A program made the translations under genes and the position numbers. 26,039 bases of DNA from Lewinellaceae bacterium (lineage in GTDB: Bacteria > Bacteroidota > Bacteroidia > Chitinophagales > Saprospiraceae): assembly GCA_016711435.1 (NCBI GenBank), contig JADJSY010000063.1, positions 1 to 26,039 of the forward strand, given 5' to 3'. Below are positions 17,624 to 24,806 of this stretch, one piece after another (within the stretch, counting starts at the first letter, position 1; every line of letters starts with the position of its first letter). The notes under the pieces are model-generated. The model was not told where the DNA came from. It saw only the letters and a list, made by a program, of their open reading frames with translations, and searched no databases.

Positions 17624-17758
17624 CCCCCGCGCTTCAGCCGGGGGTATCGAAGAAACCCATGCCAACGGGGTTTTAACCCCAGATCACTCATTTTGGGTTA
17701 AAACCCATCTGTGTTTATCCCGTTTATTCCCCCGGCTGAAGCGCGGGGGTTAGTCAAA
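17615..17758. repeat. Inverted doublet with 30-bp perfect arms, overlapping a stop codon
   Basis: Arms 17615-17644 and 17729-17758 are perfect reverse complements over 30 bp. Each contains a smaller hairpin (CCCCCG, 9-nt loop, CGGGGG). A second inverted pair lies inside: GGTTTTAACCC (17669-17679) with GGGTTAAAACC (17695-17705). The left arm starts inside the dehydratase gene and encodes its final residues and TAA. Size (144 bp) and nesting suggest a small non-autonomous mobile element; no target duplication was identified. Confidence 0.82.
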
Positions 17759-17804
17759 TCGTGAACTCGTTTTTTCAGCGTTACTAACAATTATTCAAAC
17801 GAAC

Positions 17805-19808
17805 ATGAAAAACTTTTTTCTATCTCTCACAGTATTGGCGCTTTCTACGGTTAGCACAACTGCCCAGGAGATCGTCAAACAGGCGCCGGAAGGGTTTGAC
17901 CAGGTAAGAACAGGTATTGCCACCGGCAAATTAGATAGTATCCAATACAAATCCGAAACGGTTGGCGTCACCCGCAAAGCGCTCGTGTACACGCCGCCGG
18001 GATTCGACAAAAAGAAAAAATACCCGGTGCTTTACCTGCTGCACGGTATTGGCGGCGATGAAAAAGAATGGCTCAAAGGCGGCAATCCGCCGGTCATCCT
18101 CGACAATCTGTATGCCGACGGAAAAATAGCACCCATGATCGTGGTGATGCCCAATGGCCGGGCTATGAAAGACGACCGCGCCGTTGGGAATATGTTTGAC
18201 CGGGAGAAAGTGGAAGCCTTTACCACTTTTGAAAAAGACCTGCTGAACGACCTGATCCCTTTCATCGAAAAAAAATACCCCGTGCTGGCCGACCGCGAAC
18301 ACCGCGCCATCGCCGGTTTATCCATGGGCGGCGGTCAGTCGCTGAACTTCGGCCTCGGCAATCTGGATAAATTTGCCTGGGTGGGTGGTTTTTCCTCGGC
18401 CCCCAATACCAAACCACCGCAGGAATTGCTACCCGATCCGGAACTTGCAAAAGCCAAACTCAAACTCCTTTGGATTTCCTGCGGCGATGACGACGGCCTG
18501 ATCACATTCAGTAAACGGACACACGATTACCTCTATCAGCAGGACGTGCCGCACGTGTACTACGTGGAGCCAGGAGTACATGACTTTAAGGTCTGGAAAA
18601 ACGGGCTTTATATGTTCTCCAGGTTCCTGTTCAAGCCGGTGGATGTTTCCACCCTCGCTCAATATACCATTTTAGGGTCGCCGGCTTCCACCAATGTACG
18701 CAATGCCCAATACCCGCAGATACTGCCGGACAACCGGGTAGTTTTCCGGATAAAAGCGCCCGAGGCGCAGAAAATCCAGGTCGATCTGGGCAAAAAATAC
18801 GATTTGGCAAAAGAGGACGAAGGCTTCTGGACGGTCACTACCGATGTCATCAGCCGGGGCTTTCACTATTATTCCCTGCTCATCGACGGGGTAGCCGTGG
18901 CCGACCCGGCAAGCGAAACCTTCTACGGCATGGGCCGCATGGCCGCAGGCATTGAAATTCCTTATACAGGAGGTGGTTTCTATGCCCTGAAAGACGTGCC
19001 GCACGGCGACATTCGCATAAAAAAGTATTTTTCACCGGCTCTGAATGTCTGGCGGGAGATGTACATCTACACCCCGCCGGGCTACGATACCTCCGGTAAA
19101 AAATATCCGGTACTGTACCTCTTGCACGGCGGTGGGGAAGACCAGCGCGGATGGTCCACCCAGGGCCGGGCCGACCTGATTCTCGACAACCTGATCGCCG
19201 AAGGCAAAGCCAAACCAATGCTCATTGTCATGTTCGACGGGAATATCGGCTTCCGGGGCGGACCGCGCGCCTTCAATGGAAACGCCCTGCGGTCATTTGA
19301 AAACGAATTGAAAACGGCTGTTATTCCCTTTGTGGAGCGCCATTACCGCGTCAATACCGATGCGGCCAACCGGGCGCTGGCGGGCCTGTCGATGGGTGGA
19401 CTGCAAACCCTGCATGCCGGTGTGCAAAATACGGATATGTTCGCCCACCTCGGCGTTTTTAGTTCGGGCTGGTGGGCCAACAACTCCGAACTCTCCGATC
19501 CGGAATATGCTTACATGAAGGAAAATGCCGGAAAGATCAATGCCAACCTCAGGACATTCTGGATATCTCAGGGCGGCAAAGAGGATATTGCCCACGAAAA
19601 CAACCGTATTATGATGGCTAAATTTGATGAAATGGGCATCAAATATCAATACAGCGAATACGCAGGTGGACATTCCTGGCCGGTGTGGCGGCACGATCTT
19701 TGCGCATCTTTTATCTTTGCGCAGGTTTTAGTTGTTTACAAACTACCCTATTTATGGGTTATCCCCTTTGGGGGGGGGGGCCGGGGGGGGGGCCCCGCCA
19801 CGTGTTAA
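17805..19808 (+). CDS. Two-domain CE1/esterase-D-type carbohydrate esterase
   Basis: 667 aa with a signal peptide (MKNFFLSLTVLALSTVSTTAQ). Two alpha/beta-hydrolase domains of the feruloyl/acetylxylan esterase type flank a sugar-binding-like beta domain. Domain 1 (about 45-285): YPVLYLLHGIGGDEKEW, nucleophile Ser in GLSMGGGQSL, acid Asp in CGDDDGL, His in PGVHDFKVW. Residues about 290-390 resemble an E-set/CBM48-like module (VVFRIKAPEAQKIQVDLG). Domain 2 (about 400-640): YPVLYLLHGGGEDQRGW, Ser in GLSMGGLQTL, His in GGHSWPVWRHDL. Both triads look complete, so both halves may be active, perhaps on different esters (ferulate, acetate). The true C-terminus should end shortly after RHDL. The remaining residues run through a 10-nt direct repeat (TCTTTGCGCA) and two long G-runs and are probably not genuine. 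An FAH gene follows 16 bp later. Confidence 0.9.
   Translation: MKNFFLSLTVLALSTVSTTAQEIVKQAPEGFDQVRTGIATGKLDSIQYKSETVGVTRKALVYTPPGFDKKKKYPVLYLLHGIGGDEKEWLKGGNPPVILDNLYADGKIAPMIVVMPNGRAMKDDRAVGNMFDREKVEAFTTFEKDLLNDLIPFIEKKYPVLADREHRAIAGLSMGGGQSLNFGLGNLDKFAWVGGFSSAPNTKPPQELLPDPELAKAKLKLLWISCGDDDGLITFSKRTHDYLYQQDVPHVYYVEPGVHDFKVWKNGLYMFSRFLFKPVDVSTLAQYTILGSPASTNVRNAQYPQILPDNRVVFRIKAPEAQKIQVDLGKKYDLAKEDEGFWTVTTDVISRGFHYYSLLIDGVAVADPASETFYGMGRMAAGIEIPYTGGGFYALKDVPHGDIRIKKYFSPALNVWREMYIYTPPGYDTSGKKYPVLYLLHGGGEDQRGWSTQGRADLILDNLIAEGKAKPMLIVMFDGNIGFRGGPRAFNGNALRSFENELKTAVIPFVERHYRVNTDAANRALAGLSMGGLQTLHAGVQNTDMFAHLGVFSSGWWANNSELSDPEYAYMKENAGKINANLRTFWISQGGKEDIAHENNRIMMAKFDEMGIKYQYSEYAGGHSWPVWRHDLCASFIFAQVLVVYKLPYLWVIPFGGGGRGGGPATC
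19712..19719 (+). promoter_or_regulatory. Possible -7 box before the FAH-ALDH pair
   Basis: TATCTTTG matches the Bacteroidota -7 consensus TAnnTTTG and lies about 105 bp before the FAH start, inside the end of the esterase gene. No properly spaced -33 TTTG was found, so this is weak. Confidence 0.2.
19764..19796. other. Long G-tracts at the end of the esterase gene
   Basis: CCCCTTT is followed by G11 (19770-19780), CC and G10 (19783-19792), then CCCC. The order C4-loop-Gn-CC-Gn resembles the hairpin repeat at 80-116 with its interior lost. Such tracts are either unstable in the cell or misread by sequencing. They encode the glycine-rich end PFGGGGRGGGPATC. Confidence 0.6.
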
Positions 19809-19824
19809 AATAAACTTTTAAGAT

Positions 19825-20661
19825 ATGAGACTATATAAAACTCCCAATGGCATTATCATTGAAGCGCAGAATGCTTGCTTTCAATTGCCCAACCCCGATT
19901 GGGATGCCTATATCAACCGGGATGACCTGCACGAGCAGATGAAGCGTGATATAGCTACCCGAAAGCCGGTAGGCAATTTGGAATGGCTTCAAGCCCAAAC
20001 AATCCTTGCGCCGGTTGAAAACCAGGAAATCTGGGCAGCCGGCGTCACCTACCTGCGCAGCAAAGTAGCCCGCATGGAAGAATCCAAAGAATCCGGAGGC
20101 GACACCTTTTACGACAAAGTGTACGAAGCCGAGCGACCGGAACTATTTTTTAAAGGCACAGCGATTCGGGCGGTGGGCGATGGCGGCTATGTGCGCATTC
20201 GCAAAGACTCCAGCTGGGATGTGCCGGAGCCGGAATTAACTTTATTTATTACCTCCTCCGGCAAAATTGCAGCCTATACGATCGGAAACGACATGAGTTC
20301 GCGCAGTATTGAAGGAGAAAATCCGCTGTATCTGCCGCAGGCGAAGGTGTATAATCATTGCGCCGGACTGGGGCCTTGCCTGTACGTGCCGGAACGGCCG
20401 ATTTCGCCGGATACAAAAATCAGCCTTGAAATTTATAGAAACAACGCATTGGTTTTCAATGGAGACACCCTGATTTCCCAAATGAAACGCTCCCACACGG
20501 AATTGGTCGAATATTTAACCCGGGAATTGAGCTTCCCCAAAGGGGTATTCCTGATGACCGGCACTTGCATCGTACCGGATTTCCCGTTTACCTTGCAAAG
20601 CGGCGACGAAATTTTTATTGCGATCGATTCAATTGGAACGCTTAAAAACATTGTTGCATAA
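19825..20661 (+). CDS. FAH-family 2-keto-3-deoxy sugar-acid dehydratase/hydrolase
   Basis: 278 aa, no signal peptide, cytoplasmic. Fumarylacetoacetate-hydrolase fold: the N-terminal third is family-typical (ILAPVENQEIWAAGVTY) and the metal site is visible as two Glu in VPEPELTLFI and an Asp in GNDMSSRSIEG. The C-terminus closes with FPKGVFLMTGTCIVPDFPFTLQSGDEIFIAI. The variant with R before VPEPE and with SSRSIEGENPLYLPQAKVY is characteristic of members such as XylX and archaeal KdaD, which convert 2-keto-3-deoxy-pentonate to 2-oxoglutarate semialdehyde. Direct coupling to a semialdehyde dehydrogenase supports that role here: its TAA overlaps the next ATG by one base. 2,4-diketo acid hydrolysis in fucose oxidation is the main alternative. 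Confidence 0.88.
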   Translation: MRLYKTPNGIIIEAQNACFQLPNPDWDAYINRDDLHEQMKRDIATRKPVGNLEWLQAQTILAPVENQEIWAAGVTYLRSKVARMEESKESGGDTFYDKVYEAERPELFFKGTAIRAVGDGGYVRIRKDSSWDVPEPELTLFITSSGKIAAYTIGNDMSSRSIEGENPLYLPQAKVYNHCAGLGPCLYVPERPISPDTKISLEIYRNNALVFNGDTLISQMKRSHTELVEYLTRELSFPKGVFLMTGTCIVPDFPFTLQSGDEIFIAIDSIGTLKNIVA

Positions 20662-22164
20662 TGGAATTAACAGGAGGACAACTCATCGGAAATACCCTTG
20701 CCAAAGCAGGTAGTCGAACATTTACAGGATTCAACCCTGCAACCGGTGAGCCGCTTCCCACCATTTTTTATGAAGCGACCGGGGCAGAAATTGACCAGGC
20801 GGTAGATTTGGCCGACTACGCTTTTCAGCAGTACCGCAAAATCAGGGGAATCGACAAAGCGATTTTTCTGGAAACGATTGCGGAAGAAATACTGGCTTTG
20901 GGAGCAATGTTAATCGAAACGGCATCTCTGGAAACGGCGCTGCCGCAAGCCCGTATTACAGGGGAACGAGGCAGGACGGTCGGGCAGTTGCGCCTGTTTG
21001 CCAGCATGCTACGCGATGGCAAGTGGGAAAATGACATCACCGACCCGGCACAGCCCGATCGGCAGCCATTGCCCAAACCGGCCCTCCGGCAAGTGCAAAT
21101 TCCAATCGGCCCTGTGGCTGTTTTCGGGGCGAGTAATTTTCCTTTAGCCTTCTCTGTTGCAGGCGGAGACACGGTTTCAGCGCTCGCCGCAGGCTGTCCG
21201 GTGGTGTTCAAAGCCCATCCGGCTCATCCGGCCACCTGCGAGTTGGTAGGACGCGCCATACTCCGGGCCGCTACCCAAACGGGCATGCCCAACGGCGTTT
21301 TTTCTATGGTTCATGGCGCTTCGCATGAAGTGGGCATGCAACTGGTACAACATCCTTTGATAAAAGCAGTTGCCTTTACCGGCTCTTACCGGGGCGGGAA
21401 AGCCTTGTTCGATCTTGCGGTACGCCGTCCCGAGCCTATTCCCGTGTATGCGGAGATGGGCAGTACCAATCCTGTTTTTTCTGCCCGGCGCCTTACAAAA
21501 AGACGCAGCGGCCTTAGCGCAGGCTTTTGCCAATTCCGTGACCCAGGGAACCGGACAATTTTGCACCAATCCGGGTTTATTTGTTGCGCTGGAATCCGAT
21601 AAATCTTTTGTGGGTCAGGTCGCTGAAAACCTGAATAATATATCCGTCGGAGCTATGTTGACTTCCGGCATCCGGGACGCATTTTTAAATGGAATTGCGC
21701 ATTTGAAAACACAGGAAGGCATTTCCAGCCTCACTTTTTCTCAAACGGAAGAAGTAGCGCCCACCTTACTGCTAACAACGGCTGCGCAGGCCATCGGCAA
21801 CCCCGGCCTAACCGAAGAGGTTTTTGGCCCTTCCACCGTAGGCATTATGGCAACAGACAAAGCATCCGTACTCGCATTTGCCAAAAGTCTTCAGGGCCAT
21901 TTGACCGCCACGATCCACGGAACGGAGGAGGATTTTGCAGCATACAAAGAACTCATTGATATATTGACCTTAAAAGTGGGAAGGTTGGTTTTTAACGGCT
22001 TCCCCACCGGCGTCGAAGTTAGCCCGGCGATGGTGCATGGCGGGCCGTTTCCCGCCACGACAGATGCCCGCAGTACTTCGGTCGGCACCACAGCCATATA
22101 TCGATTCACCCGTCCTTTTTGCTTTCAGGATTTGCCGGCCAGCTTGCAGGATGAGAAGTGGTGA
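20661..22164 (+). CDS. 2-oxoglutarate semialdehyde-type aldehyde dehydrogenase, one frameshift
   Basis: About 500 aa when the frame is corrected at the T6 run 21475-21480 (family spacing suggests T8, restoring NPVFFLPGAL). As given, it splits into a 313-residue N-terminal piece and a C-terminal piece in another frame. ALDH landmarks are all present: Asn in GASNFPLAFS, Lys in VVFKAHPAHP, catalytic Glu in YAEMGSTNPV, and catalytic Cys in GTGQFCTNPG, where the Cys is preceded by QF as in ketoglutarate-semialdehyde dehydrogenases (EC 1.2.1.26). The C-terminal EEVFGPST and NGFPTGVEVSPAMVHGGPFPATTD strengthen this subtype. It would oxidise the semialdehyde made by the FAH enzyme to 2-oxoglutarate. 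Start overlaps the FAH stop (TAATG), so translation is coupled. The homopolymer position suggests sequence error more than a real break. Confidence 0.88.
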
Positions 22165-22186
22165 GTAGTTGTCGGTTATTAGTTAT

Positions 22187-22414
22187 TAATGCGAATCATA
22201 GGTTAAAAAGACTGCGAAGCAGTCAAAACTATGTTTTCTACTTGCCGAGCGCGACATTTTTTTACCACATAGGCACATAGAACACATAGCGTAGCGTACT
22301 CTACGGGCTATGTGTTCTATGTGCCTATGTGGTTATTGCTCTACGCGTGTTTATCCCTCAAAGTCCACATAGTTTTGACTGCTTCGCAGTCTTTTTAACC
22401 CATGATTCGCATTA
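22187..22414. repeat. Nested inverted-repeat element, 43-bp outer and 27-bp inner arms
   Basis: Outer arms 22191-22233 and 22368-22410 match as reverse complements with one mismatch in 43, extending 4 bp further outward. Each arm holds its own hairpin GACTGC-GAA-GCAGTC. Inside, 22264-22290 and 22307-22333 form perfect 27-bp arms built from repeated CACATAG units. The 220-bp element begins 26 bp after the dehydrogenase stop. It would form a large cruciform or a very stable RNA. No open frame of note lies in it. Together with the heptamer arrays up to 22610 it accounts for most of the 529-bp gap 22165-22693. Confidence 0.85.
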
Positions 22415-22471
22415 TTAGTTATTGGTTATCAGGCTTCAGGCTGGAAATTGCTATTCCCCTGATTGTTGTCG

Positions 22472-22606
22472 GTTATCCGTTATCCGTTATCCGTTATCAG
22501 TTTCGGCAAGGGGAGATGAAATCTGCATTCCTTCACCATTTTCAGCCTGAAACCTGATAACTAATAACTGAAAAACTCATCCCTCATAACTCATAACTCA
22601 TAACTT
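22472..22606. repeat. GTTATCC and CATAACT heptamer arrays
   Basis: GTTATCC occurs three times in exact tandem (22472-22492) plus GTTATCA. At 22558-22573 the ATAACTA form recurs, and CATAACT-type units run from 22585 to 22605. The forms are related as reverse complements. Nothing else is recognisable between here and the sigma-factor start except a possible leader at 22610-22693. Confidence 0.75.
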
Positions 22607-22693
22607 AAAAAAGGTCATTCAGCACCTTTTACTTTTCAAGCTGCGACTTCGGGGACCACCTTTGTTTCATTCAAAAACAAAAGTGGAAATAAC

Positions 22694-23269
22694 ATGTACG
22701 CAGCAAGCAATTCTTCCTATACCCAGTTGAGTGATGAAAAACTGATCACCCTGATCGCTATGAATCACCAGCAGGCATATACCGTTTTAGTTCGTCGCTA
22801 CGAACGCCTGGTTCAATCGGTGCTGAGCCGCTATTTATCCGATCCCGAGGCGGTCAAAGAAGTGATGCAGGATACTTTTTTACGCGCTTTCCGCGCCCTG
22901 CCCGATTTCCAGGGCAGGAGTAAATTCAGCACCTGGCTGTATAAAATAGCCGTTTCTCTGGCTGTCAATCGCCTGCGGATCAAGCGTTACATGTCCTGGC
23001 AGTCCCTGGAAGATGCGCCTGTAAAGGCCGTGGACGCCTATTCGGATTTTACCACCAGCTTTGAAAAACAGGAAACATACAGCCAGTTGCAGGACGCCAT
23101 CCGTCAGTTGAGTCAGCAGGATGCCGTTGCCCTGGAATTGTTTTACCTCCATGAACACAGTGTGGAAGAGATCGGCCAAATGACCGGCTGGACATCCAGC
23201 AATATTAAAAGCCGTTTGAGCCGGGCAAGGGTTCGGCTGCGGCATGTGATGGAGCAAATTCAGGAATGA
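22694..23269 (+). CDS. ECF-type RNA polymerase sigma factor
   Basis: 191 aa. Region sigma-2 spans about residues 20-85: FLVRRYERLVQSVLSRY-like helix, DPEAVKEVMQDTFLRAFRALPDF and the promoter-melting segment FSTWLYKIAVSLAVNRLRIKR. A 30-residue linker leads to sigma-4 (about 125-185), QLSQQDAVALELFYLHEHSVEEIGQMTGWTSSNIKSRLSRARVRLR, with the helix-turn-helix. It has no membrane segment. No anti-sigma gene follows: the next gene is nagA. The SusC in this window lacks an STN domain, so it is not an obvious partner. Target promoters are unknown. Start is the ATG at 22694, in good register with typical ECF N-termini. Confidence 0.94.
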   Translation: MYAASNSSYTQLSDEKLITLIAMNHQQAYTVLVRRYERLVQSVLSRYLSDPEAVKEVMQDTFLRAFRALPDFQGRSKFSTWLYKIAVSLAVNRLRIKRYMSWQSLEDAPVKAVDAYSDFTTSFEKQETYSQLQDAIRQLSQQDAVALELFYLHEHSVEEIGQMTGWTSSNIKSRLSRARVRLRHVMEQIQE

Positions 23270-23276
23270 GTTAACA

Positions 23277-23384
23277 GGAATGAGGGATGAGGAATGAGGG
23301 ATGGAGCCAGGCGGAATGTCCGACATCACGCTCTGCATCCTCATTCCTCTTGCTCATTGCTAACTCATTCCTCGTATCTTCCCC
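23277..23384. repeat. GGAATGAGGGATG repeat element between the sigma gene and nagA
   Basis: GGAATGAGGGATG occurs twice in tandem (23277-23303), and its near reverse complement CATCC-TCATTCC lies at 23337-23348 with one base missing. The 16-mer at 23325-23340 matches 1036-1051 at 15 of 16 positions, so this is a second copy of the element found at 992-1073. It is followed by more CTCATTC units just before the nagA start. Confidence 0.7.
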
Positions 23385-23385
23385 C

Positions 23386-24511
23386 ATGCAAACTACCTAC
23401 ATCAACGCCCGGGTATTCACCGGCGCCGAAGTGCTCGAACGGGCGCATGTTACTGTTGAAAACGGATTGATATCGCATGTCAGCACCGGAGACGCGCCGG
23501 CCCACGCCGGGGTGATTGACCTGCAAGGCCGTTCCATCGCCCCTGCTTTGATCGACCTGCAGGTGTACGGCGGCCAGGGAAAACTGTTCAACAACGAACC
23601 GACCGTAGAAACCATTCAAAAAACATACGAAACCGTCCGGGTCGGCGGCGCAGCATATTTTCAGATTACGCTTTCCTGTTCGCCGCTGGAAACGATGTGG
23701 CTGGCTATTGATGCCTGCCGGACGTATATGCAGTCCGGCGGCAAGGGTTTGCTGGGACTTCACCTCGAAGGACCGTATTTTAACCCGGAGAAAAGGGGCG
23801 CACACCCGTTGCAACATATTCGAACACCCAACCCCGACGAAGTGGCCGAAATCATCGAGCGCGGAAAGAGGCGTGGTGACCTACATGACCATCGCGCCGG
23901 AGCACTTCGACGACGCATCGCTCGACCTGCTGCTGCAAAGCGATATTTTGTTGTCCGCCGGCCACTCCAATGCCACGTTCGACGAAGCCATGCGCGGTTT
24001 TAAAAAAGGCATCGGCAGGACGACGCATCTGTTCAATGCCATGAGCCAAATGCAGAGTCGCGCGCCGGGATTGGTGGGCGCTACCTACCTGCACAAACCC
24101 TGGGCGAGTATTATCGCAGACGGAATCCATTGCGATTATAACTGTTTGAAAATCAGCAAAGAATTGCTGGGTGAAAAACTGTTCCTCATCTCGGATGCCG
24201 TGACGGAAAGCCTCACTGGCGACTACCGTTTCCGTTTCGCCGGCGACCGCTACACCGACGAAGCTGGCACATTGGCCGGCTCTTCTCTCACCATGTGGCA
24301 GGCGGTGCAAAATGCGGTGCAATATGCGGGCATCCCGCTCGATGAAGCGCTGCGTATGGCGTCTACCTATCCGGCTGCGGTCATTGGAGCAGGGCAGCGA
24401 CTCGGCAGAATTGCAGAAGGATACGAAGCGTCGATGCTTGTATTTGAATCTGAAGCCGTGAGACGTGAATCGTCAATCGTGAGGCGTGCATGTGAAGTCG
24501 TCAGTCCATAG
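23386..24511 (+). CDS. nagA: N-acetylglucosamine-6-phosphate deacetylase, one frameshift
   Basis: About 374 aa when one extra base near 23869 is removed (restoring ERGKGVVTYMTIAPEHF). As given, the reading frame is lost after ERGK. The enzyme removes acetate from GlcNAc-6-phosphate in the cytoplasm. It is an amidohydrolase TIM barrel: the N-terminal strand DLQVYGGQGKLFNNE, the metal Glu in LGLHLEGPYFNPEKRGAHP, His in LSAGHSNATFDEA, His in RTTHLFNAMSQM, and the catalytic Asp in FLISDAVTE. The last 15 or so residues (VRRESSIVRRACEVVSP) look like read-through into repeat DNA. It is not obviously part of the pentose locus and points to amino-sugar recycling. Start at the ATG 23386; TATCTTCC just upstream resembles a -7 box, giving a very short leader. 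Confidence 0.88.
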
Positions 24512-24576
24512 TTCAAGTCATTAGCCGTGACGGGATGCTCAACCTCATCCAGCATTTGCCGCCGAGCGTTCGGGCC

Positions 24577-24699
24577 GCCAAACAGTTGTGTCATGCAGAG
24601 GCGTAGCCGAAGCATCGGAGGTCGCAGGCCTCAGTAATATATATCGGGCTACGCCCTCAGATGCTTCGGCTACGCCTCTGCATGACACAACTGTTTGGC
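24577..24699. repeat. Inverted doublet with 40-bp perfect arms
   Basis: Arms 24577-24616 and 24660-24699 are perfect reverse complements over 40 bp, and pairing continues inward after one mismatch. Each arm folds on itself (ATGC, AGA, GGC-GTA-GCC, GAA, GCAT). The 43-bp centre repeats part of the arm (GGCTACGCC). It lies 65 bp after the nagA stop. This is the fourth inverted doublet of the window and fits the same architecture with unrelated sequence. Confidence 0.85.
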
Positions 24700-24752
24700 A
24701 GAAGTTCTGAACACTCGACTGTATTTCTCATCCCTCATTCCTCATTCCTGAT

Positions 24753-24783
24753 TTTGTGGTTTTCCCGGAATGCTTCATCTTCG
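24753..24783 (+). promoter_or_regulatory. Candidate promoter for the DUF4105 gene
   Basis: TTTG (24753-24756) is followed after 19 bp by CATCTTCG (24776-24783), six of eight matching the Bacteroidota -7 consensus TAnnTTTG. Spacing is right for the family, and the start codon lies 23 bp downstream. Confidence 0.35.
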
Positions 24784-24806
24784 CATCCTATAAATCTTCT
24801 TATACC

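Noticed and set aside
22187..22414. Possible CRISPR or tRNA-like structure
   Set aside because: The repeats are inverted and nested, not evenly spaced direct repeats with unique spacers, and no tRNA landmarks are present.
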